From the NCBI RefSeq assembly GCF_042477335.2, contig NC_091262.1, positions 67,814,001-67,878,000 of the forward strand: a DNA stretch of 64,000 bases, read 5' to 3'. Source of the stretch: Ovis canadensis. Its lineage: Eukaryota; Chordata; Mammalia; Artiodactyla; Bovidae. Positions 56,426-64,000 of this stretch are shown piece by piece. Numbering within the stretch: the first letter of the stretch is position 1; the number at the start of each line of letters is the position of its first letter. Under the pieces are notes generated by a model. It ran no database searches. It was not told the DNA's origin and saw nothing but the letters and a program-made list of their open reading frames with translations. Position numbers and translations under genes: made by a program.

Positions 56426-56539
56426 CCACTACTATAGCAGTTTAATTCTGTTAGCACAATCACCATCACCATGTTAGTTTCGCTGTTCCTCTGCTCCCTG
56501 GTTGATATCATCTAGTTCTCATTTCCATTTGAATATCAC

Positions 56540-56691
56540 GTGTGCTGCTAAGTCCCTTCAGTCATGTCCAACTCTGCATGAACCAATGGACCCTAGCCCA
56601 CCTGGCTCCTCTGTCCATGGGATTCTCCAGGCAAGAATACTGGAGTAGATTGCCATGTGCTCCTCCAGCAGATCTTCTCAACCTAGGGATC
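56540..56691 (-). mobile_element. Bov-tA SINE, truncated
   Basis: Minus-orientation Bov-A body ('gggattctccaggcaagaat' near 56,619) with only part of the tRNA head. Confidence 0.88.
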
Positions 56692-57590
56692 ACATTTAAA
56701 ACTCAACATGCCCCCAATTCAGTGTATCTTCTTACCCCAAACATGCTAATCTCACTATGATTTCCCATCTTATAAGTGACGCCTCCATCTATACAGTATT
56801 CGTAGACCCCTCTTTTTTCCCCTACCCAATCTATCAACAAGTTTTGTTTACCCCCTCTCCCTAATAGCTGGTCAGTCTTTCACTTCTTCTCCATTCCTGC
56901 AGTCAGTGCTTTACTTCCATCCTCATTGCTCATCTGAATTATTTCAGTAGCCATCCAACAAGTTTCTCTATGTTACAAATCCTCTCACTGAAATACAATC
57001 TTTATGCTTCTATCAGAGAAATTCTTTCTAAGCTGCACGTCTAATTGTTAGCTTCCTGATTCAAATCCTTCAACAGACATCCTCTCACTTCATGATAAAA
57101 ATCCAAATTCATTATGATGACAAATAAGCTCTTTCAGAATCTTCTGCCTGCTTCTTTAGTAGCAAAATCTCTCACCACTCTTATCCTCAAAATATATGCC
57201 CTGAACAAACAACTATCTAAAGCTGCAAGAATGCAGTGTGCTTTCTGTCACCTGCTAGCTTTCCTCTCATATTGTTCCTTCTGGTTTCAAAGCCACCTGC
57301 CCATCATCACTACCACCTCATTTGCCTAGGAAACCTCTCTCCTTAGCATATCCCTTGGTTTCAGATATCTCCTCATTAAATCCTTCCTTATGCCATCCCC
57401 AAACTGACCTGGTAATCTCTCCTCTCTGAGCTCATGGTGACCTGCACTAACCTCTTTCAGTTCCCCATCATATTGTATAGTAATAGTGCATTTATTCATT
57501 TTTCCCCCACTTCAGTAAGAGCTCTGAAAGTAGGAAATAATCTCTTACATCTTTATCCCCAGTCCATGGAAACTGCATTCATGTAGTCAA
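56692..57590 (+). repeat. L2 LINE 3' half
   Basis: Worn L2: 'tcaaatccttcaacagacat' near 57,060, 'tgccatccccaaactgacct' near 57,391, 'catctttatccccagtccat' near 57,548. The last matches the L2 3' UTR. The first ~250 bp are less certain. Confidence 0.5.
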
Positions 57591-58282
57591 ATCTCGGCTT
57601 CTATAAGGTGTAATTTTAGAGCTATGAAATCACATTATATGATATATATAAACATTCAGCCAAAAGCATGATAAAGCTGGGTTGGTTACATGACAACAAA
57701 GAGAAATTGTTATATGTCTTAGTATGATCCCCTACCTAGATACTTAGGGAAACATAATCTATTAGACAGCCTAGCATTTGTAGAATTCAAACATACAATT
57801 TAGTGTTAAAAGTTTAAAAGAAAGGGAGAAAAGTCCTAAAAACTATATGGCCTGCAATAGGGCATATCATGTTATACAAAGTTTCTACATCACCTTATAG
57901 TCCCTGGAAGTTCAGTGATATCCGTGATTTCTCAGTGTCTCAACACAAACAATTTTCTCAAGATCTCCCGTCAACCATGGGCCTAGAAGGCTGAGGCTCC
58001 TGTCCTATGCTCCATACGCAGGTAAGAAATAGGAACACTATTGATGATCCCATGTGGATCTGCCAATTTCCTCTTCTAGATGATGTCCCTCTGTTGTGTA
58101 GGAAATATATAGCTCTTTTTGGATACCCTCCATCTCAACAGAGGTGATCCCCATGTTCTAGCCCTCTTTTATATCAATTATTCTCATGCCTGTACTAACT
58201 ACCCCCTAGCTTCAGATCCTCACTAGTTGTGTATACTTGCTCCCTAAAATGAATTCTCAGGTTTTGTGATTCATTAAGACAG
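57591..58282. other. No gene seen
   Basis: Unnamed sequence. Confidence 0.35.
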
Positions 58283-58437
58283 TGATTCTGAAAAATGCAC
58301 ATACATGAGAATAACCTGCTATCACTTATTAAACCAAAGACTTGCTGAGTCCCATCTCTGGTGATTCTGTGTTTTTAATAAATGCCCAATATAACTCAAG
58401 TGGATCTGATCCCAGAACCAGAATTTTAAAGCCACTG
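58283..58437. mobile_element. MER5-like hAT MITE
   Basis: Starts 'cagtgattctgaaaaatgca' and ends 'aaagccactg', with 'ggtgattctgtgtttttaat' near 58,360. Typical of MER5-type MITEs; diverged. Confidence 0.55.
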
Positions 58438-59789
58438 CTAAGGAATATTTTCAACCCTACTTCTTCATTTTATCACTGATATTGTTGGTTACAGATTTTT
58501 TTTCTTTCTGTATTCCTTCCTTACTGGTGAGAGACAAAATGATCTAAGGAAAATGTTGTGATTTGGGATACAAAACACGAGTTTTCTGGTAACTACAATG
58601 AATACCCCTTCAGGAGGCCAAACATATTTTTCTCTGAAATGTCCCTATGTCGAAACAACCACAGGACACTGAACTAGGCCTCAAAGACAACCAGCTAAAA
58701 GTCTGAATGACAACTTTTTACTGTTCTTTCTTGTTGACTAGATATATTTGAAAACATTTTGGAAAATGCAAAGAACTATGCAACACAATGTATCATTATT
58801 ACTACCTTCATATTAATGCCTAATGTATGCCTTTTGCTTGTGACAGGGTTCAGTGAGCCCTACTTATCTGAGAAAAGTATTTCTTAAAAAGGCTATGATA
58901 AATGGGGCTCACAGAATTAGACATTTCAAAGAAGCTCAGTTCACTTTTCACCAAGAAGTTTTCCAACTCTATTGTTTATGATCTAAGATATTTGGGGACT
59001 ACTGTATTATGATTTTGTTTTTTTCAGCTTAACCTAGAGGGATTATTTGCCCATTAATAAGCCTCTTTATTGCATGTCTTAAAACTATTCAAGTCATTCA
59101 ACAGCTACTAGGACTGATAGGCCATAATAATTTTAATAATTTTAACTATAAAACTATACAAGGAGAAAAGAATCATAGTTTATGTGGAGAACAGGAGATG
59201 AAGACAATGCTCTTATAAAATGAAATTCATTTTGGTCTGACAAGTAATATGCAAATTTTATCACTGTTTAAAGAGTACGACCAAGAGCTTTTTATAAAGT
59301 CACAAATGATTCTCCAAGTTCTAGCAGTTTTTATATTTAGAAGAAATGTTCTGTAATACTGATATAACCTAGAATAATCTTCCTGATGTTATTGTACTCA
59401 AGTGTCAGTAGAAGTACAAAAGTATATATTCTTGGCAATTAAGAAATCAGTAAGACAGTGCTCTTTTGAAAAAAGGGACCATCGTGACCCATATGTTTTT
59501 TTTTCAAATTCAGATGGTAAAGTAGTCTGTCAATAACACGAAAATCATGAACCATTGGCTGAAACAAATTTTTTGGTTTGCCATATGGACTTTCATTTTA
59601 GACACAAAAACATGTTTCTCAATTTCCTTTATCATGACAGGCTACCAGAAATATTTCCAAGCATTTTCTGAGTCTCCACAACTCACTGGAAATATTTTCC
59701 AAAGGCTGTTTATGTCTTCTAAGCCAATTCCAGGGTCTTATGAATACTACCTTCCATGACATCATACAGCTTTGAAAGAATGAGAAATC
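58438..59789. other. No gene seen
   Basis: About 1.35 kb of unnamed AT-rich sequence. The 70-codon frame at 59,547-59,759 is hydrophobic at its start but otherwise unsupported. Confidence 0.35.
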
Positions 59790-59870
59790 ACAGGACCTAA
59801 ATAATTAGGCTTGACTCCTGGCTTATTAAGTACTGGCTGTGTGATTTGGATCAGGTTACTTGTGGTAATT
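59790..59870 (+). repeat. MIR-like fragment
   Basis: 'gcttgactcctggcttatta' near 59,809 then 'ctgtgtgatttggatcaggt' follows part of the MIR core. Confidence 0.45.
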
Positions 59871-60435
59871 TAGAATTTTAAATTAAATTAATTTTTTTTA
59901 ATTTAAAAGTTAAATTTTTTAGTTGAATAATGGAAAAGGAGTGGTCTTAGAAAATGGAAGACTTCAGGTTGGTAAGTCATATGTTGCATAATAACAGACA
60001 AATCCAGCTACTATTTAAACTGGAGGACTTTAAACTTGTTTAAATTTTTAAAAATTAAAATAATAATAACACAACATGTAAGTTCAAATCTGAGTCAATT
60101 GTTTATAAGCTAATGTAAGGACTTTAGAAAAGAATATGTGTAAAAACATCTGAAGCATAGTGAATCCTCAATAATTTACACACATATATGTCAAACTCAG
60201 CCTGTACAAGTTTCCATCACTCAACTATGGGTACCAAAAAATTTGGCTTTGCCCAAAAACAGATCTGACTTTGCATTCACTTTTGGAACACAATCTATGA
60301 CATACCTGATACGGGTATCTTTGTTTAGGGGAGGGGCTGGCTATGCTAGAAAAGCCAGCCATGTTTTAGGGTGTGATAGTTGGGTCATAAGGCATCTGCA
60401 ATCAAACATATGGGCAATCAATCAATCAATTAATT
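59871..60435. other. No gene seen
   Basis: AT-rich unnamed sequence with a short (ATCA)n run near 60,415-60,430. Confidence 0.35.
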
Positions 60436-60721
60436 CTGGGGAGAAGGCAATGGCACGCCACTCCAGTACTCTTGCCTGGAAAATCCCATGGACGGAGGAG
60501 CCTGGTAGGCTATAGTCCATGGGGTCGCTAAGAGTCGGACACGACTGAGCAACTTCACTTTCACTTTTCACTTTTCACTTTCATGCACTGGAGAAGGAAA
60601 TGGCAACCCACTCCAGTGTGCTTGCCTGGAGAATCCCAGGGACGGGGGAGCCTGGTGGGCTGCCGGCTATGGGGTCGCACAGCGTTGGACACGACAGAAG
60701 CGACTTAGCAGCAGCAGCAGC
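60436..60721 (+). mobile_element. Bov-A2 dimeric SINE, full length
   Basis: Plus-orientation Bov-A2: two Bov-A units joined by a 'ttcacttttcacttttcact' type linker near 60,562, ending in (AGC)n at 60,708-60,721. Cleaner than other SINEs here, so probably young. Confidence 0.95.
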
Positions 60722-61696
60722 AATGGAGCCCCAGATGAAAACCTGAACACTGAAACTTGGGTGAGATTCCTTGGTTGGCAACACTATGTGCTTATGTCAC
60801 ATATCAATGCAAGGAGGGTAACATATCCAGAGAACAAAAGAGGCTTCCCATTTGGAACCTACTCAGACTCTGCCGTATGGGTCTCCACCCTTGACTAGAT
60901 CCTTTCCCTCTCATAAGCCATATTTGTGACTATAATAATTTTCAGTGAGTTCTGTGGAACTTTCAGGTAAATTATCAAAACTGAGGATGTCTTAGAAAGT
61001 CTCTTCAAATTTGCAATTGGTCTCAGATGTAAGAGCAATATTAGGAACACTCAAACCTCATAGTTTGCTAACACTGAGTAAAAATGGTCTCTATTATTTA
61101 AGTTCATGTAAATAACAATCCTTAACTAAGAATTTACCCTTTGTGGTAAAATCTCCAAGAAAAACAAGAAAGAAAAGATAAAATAAGCAAATTATTAAAT
61201 CTTTCTTAAATACTACTATTCTATCATGTATTTTATTACAATTGGGAGTTACCTAATTTAAAAAAATACATCCAAGTACAATACTTAATGCTTTTTCTGA
61301 TAGAAAATACTCTATATCTGTGAAGACGGATGTAAAGGCCATGCCTATATCAGCTATCCAAATAGTCAAGGTTTTTGCAAATTAGAAGTGTTACCCTATT
61401 ATCAACGTTTTGGCTTCTTAGAAAACTATGATAAATTGGTCTAAATCACAATGTCCAGGCCAGAGTCCTACGATATCTAACCTACAGATATCTTAAATTC
61501 AAGAAACAATATCCCACCTTTTCTGTATTTGGAAGCATATATATCCCACCAATATCAAGCTTGAGGGTATATGCCGTATCCTGGGACATCCGGAGAGGCC
61601 ACAGTATAAAAGACCAGGTCATTACAGGAGCCCTTTTTATTGATAGTATAAAGCTTTTCAAAGTTTGATTAAATTACAATGAGTGCTCTAACCTTT
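60722..61696. other. No gene seen
   Basis: Unnamed sequence. Confidence 0.35.
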
Positions 61697-61704
61697 CTCT
61701 AGAA

Positions 61705-61909
61705 CAGTGGTATTAACTGAGTGTGATTGTATCTCCGGGGATATGGTCGTGTGTAGATACTTTTTAGTTGTGGTAAGTGTGAGGCGATAATATTGGCATC
61801 TTGTGGGTAGAAGCCAGAGATGCTGATAAACATTCTACAAGGCACAGGGAAGCTTCCCACAGCAAAGAATCATCCACCCTCTGAGGTTGAGAAACCCTGC
61901 TCTAGAGAT
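61705..61909. mobile_element. MER20-like hAT-Charlie MITE
   Basis: 'cagtggtattaactg' start and 'gaggttgagaaaccctg' end form worn inverted termini. The middle has 'gccagagatgctgataaaca' (61,813). Flanking 8-mers ctctagaa (61,697-61,704) and ctctagag (61,910-61,917) agree at 7 of 8, the hAT duplication length. Confidence 0.8.
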
Positions 61910-61917
61910 ATCATAGT

Positions 61918-62129
61918 CTCAGTCAAAATGAATTTTTATCAATGACATCAGTTCAGGAGGATTTCATCTTGGTTCTTTCTGAAGATATCACTGTTCTTCC
62001 TATATTTAATGGGGCCACCATTCCTATAGGCCTAAATCAAATGTTCTTCCTTATCTGAAGACTGGCTACACTCAACAGTCTTTTGGGGAAACTGAAAATA
62101 CGTATTTCACAAGCTCCTTTTTCAGATAT
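61918..62129. other. No gene seen
   Basis: Unnamed sequence. Confidence 0.3.
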
Positions 62130-62375
62130 TCTTAATCAATATGTACGGGCTAGGACTTAAGGATTTTCATGTGTGATCACTCTCGAGATGATGCTAATTA
62201 GAAGCCACCACTGAGAACTGCTAATCTAGAAAGTCATCTGCAGTCCTTGTTGAAAATACTGATTATCATGCCTGCCCTAGTAGAGACATGAATCAGAATT
62301 TCCAGAGGTGAGACCTAAGAAGTTGTATTTTTAACATGTCTTCAGATGACTCATCATAGACAGGTTTGGGAAACA
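62130..62375. repeat. Possible MER5-like MITE remnants (two)
   Basis: 'gccaccactgagaactgcta' near 62,204 looks like one MITE end, and 'gaatcagaatttccagaggt' near 62,290 looks like the body of another. Weak, by eye. Confidence 0.35.
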
Positions 62376-63390
62376 TTGGTTAAGAGAATACCAAAAAATC
62401 AGGATCTGTGATCAAAGCTGACAGAAAGGGCAGCATCCTCTCATAGGATGAAGCAACTAAAAGAAAAACATGTTAAAAGCTAAGCTCAGCCCATCACATC
62501 CCAGAGCAGCAGCAATCACTGATTTTTGGTTACAAACTAGTCGAAGTCTGACAGGACTTCATGGGAGACAGTACTTGACCTCTCCTCTGTGGAAATACTA
62601 GCCTTAGAAATGTTGGAAATGGACTTTGTAGAGAGAAGTGTCATCAGTAAACTTCCCTTTCTGTGGATATTAGAGACTATTCTCAGTCACTGCTTTGTAT
62701 TCGACATCCAGATTTGTAAATGTTAACATAATGGTAAAAGCAAAGGCAGACCAGGGCAGAAATGAATCACTGGCTTGATGCTTTAGCTCCTTGCTCCCCA
62801 ACATCTATACTTATTCCTCATTTACTCATGTCTTAGAGGAAGAAGCACTCTAAGATATTTATTTACACTAATCAGGTGCCCTGAATATCATCCCCTCAAC
62901 TATCCTTTTCATTATGCCCTCTGATACAGTTTTTACCTTATTATGTTCTCCTTTATTACACCCTCTATATAGCTTCACCATATTCCTATCTACCAGCATT
63001 TTCATCTTACCATATAAGTATATCCATTCTCTCCCATATTGAAACTATTCCTCAATACATTTTTTTTTATCTCTGAGATACCTAATAGTCCCTTTTTCTT
63101 TACTACAACTAAAATTCTCAACACTTATTTAGACGTAAATGTGGCTGTTACTCATCAAATGGGTATTTGGGTGCTTCCTGAGCTATAGAAGACATTTTTC
63201 ATTGCCAAATAAATAACTCCATCTGTGTGTCAGATAAGTGCCTAAAGTTCAGAATGTCCTAATCTGAAATTGTCACCCCTAACTCCTCTTCCCCAACATG
63301 TGTTTTCTGTGTCTGTATCCCCATTTTAATGAATCAAATATACATATAGCTAGATTTCCAAACTAGAAATCATGTGAAATTCCTCTTTCT
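62376..63390. other. No gene seen
   Basis: Unnamed sequence; no reading frame of note. Confidence 0.35.
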
Positions 63391-63591
63391 CCCTGTAGCT
63401 CAAGTGGTAAAGAATCTCCCTGCAATGCAGGAGACCAGGGTTCAATCCCTGAGTCAGGAAGATCCCCTGGAGAAAGGGAACGGTAATCCACTCCAGTAAT
63501 CCTGCCTGGAGAATCCCATGAACAGAGAAGGCTGGCAGGCTACAGTTCTTGGGGTTGCAGAGTCAGACACAACTGAGCAACTAACACACAA
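63391..63591 (+). mobile_element. Bov-tA SINE
   Basis: tRNA-like head 'tagctcaagtggtaaagaat' at 63,397 with B box 'gggttcaatccctgag' near 63,438, Bov-A body, ending 'actgagcaactaacac' near 63,572. Confidence 0.92.
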
Positions 63592-64000
63592 TTTGTCTTC
63601 ATGATAAATCTCAAATCCATTTCCCTTTCACTCCCCACAAACAACACATCAGTTCAAGACTTTGTCATTTAAGCTCAATAATGCAACATCTCGATCAAGT
63701 CATATCCAGCCCAGAGCTCTCCATATTTTCCGGTCATCAAAAGAAATCTCATCAAATCTTGGTGAAAGGATTCAAGTCTAACACATTTCCTCATCTGCTA
63801 GTTAAAAAACCTCAAAAGTAAAGGAAATGAGCCAGCAATATGGTAATATAATTTATGTGATATTATTTGGATACTACACATTTTGTCTGTTTTTCTTTGT
63901 TGCTTTTGTTTTGGTGGGTTTTGGAGGTTTTGTTTTTTATCTCTATGCCAGTTCAAACCCATAGTCACAGGGTTTGCCATAGAGCTTTCTGATTCTCTAT
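63592..64000. other. No gene seen
   Basis: Unnamed AT-rich sequence to the window end; the 60-codon minus-strand frame at 63,798-63,980 is unsupported. Confidence 0.35.

Noticed and set aside
1-64000. CRISPR arrays, operons or prokaryotic systems
   Set aside because: No regularly spaced direct repeats or gene-dense coding; the window is plainly mammalian.

Overview
This window is mammalian and almost certainly from a bovid ruminant (cattle, sheep, goat or a close relative). The evidence is its repeats. BovB (RTE-type) LINEs occur about every 4 kb. There are many tRNA-derived Bov-tA and Bov-A2 SINEs, CHR-type SINEs, young ruminant L1 3' ends, and one bovine-type endogenous retrovirus LTR. The exact species cannot be resolved from this. 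The DNA is AT-rich and reads as intergenic or deep-intronic; I see no multi-exon protein-coding gene.

The clearest gene-like object is an intronless retrocopy of TAF11 (TFIID subunit 11) on the minus strand at 29,207-30,378. It has an uninterrupted 210-codon reading frame, a GC-rich 5' UTR, an AATAAA signal, a poly(A) tail and a 9-bp target-site duplication. It landed inside an older MLT1-like LTR. It could be an expressed retrogene or a young processed pseudogene.

Layout. 1-2.5 kb: L1 and BovB pieces plus an L1 split by a Bov-tA. 2.5-5.6 kb: mostly unique sequence. 5.6-9.5 kb: a BovB cluster, including a BovB split by a young L1 that may carry a short 3' transduction. 9.5-12.7 kb: unique sequence with ancient L2/MIR. 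12.7-16 kb: an old BovB, a Bov-tA and a young L1. 16.9 kb: a hAT MITE. 18.2-24.1 kb: an old L1 with a repetitive 5' region, split by the most complete BovB here, then a second BovB in the opposite direction. 25.8-28.3 kb: two minus-strand BovBs. 29-30.4 kb: the TAF11 retrocopy. 30.4-36.2 kb: mostly unique. 36.2-40.5 kb: four BovB pieces, a possible 103-bp minus-strand exon, a CA microsatellite and an LTR split by BovB. 41.9-50.7 kb: L2, MIR, L1, CHR and Bov-tA in nested stacks. 51-57.6 kb: L1 ends, L2, MIR, MLT1 LTR and SINEs. 57.6-64 kb: mostly unique, with small hAT MITEs, a Bov-A2 dimer and a Bov-tA.

The BovB copies supply most of the long reading frames, but every copy is 5'-truncated and broken by frameshifts or stops. 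They are relics of reverse transcriptase and not working genes. BovB supplies the machinery that Bov-tA and Bov-A2 SINEs share through their common 3' ends, and L1 machinery is the likely maker of the TAF11 retrocopy. I found no CRISPR array, operon, rRNA or true tRNA gene, and no convincing new biological system. The best leads are the intact TAF11 retrogene, the possible spliced exon at 37.4 kb, the L1 with a possible 3' transduction, and the nested insertion stacks that give relative ages.
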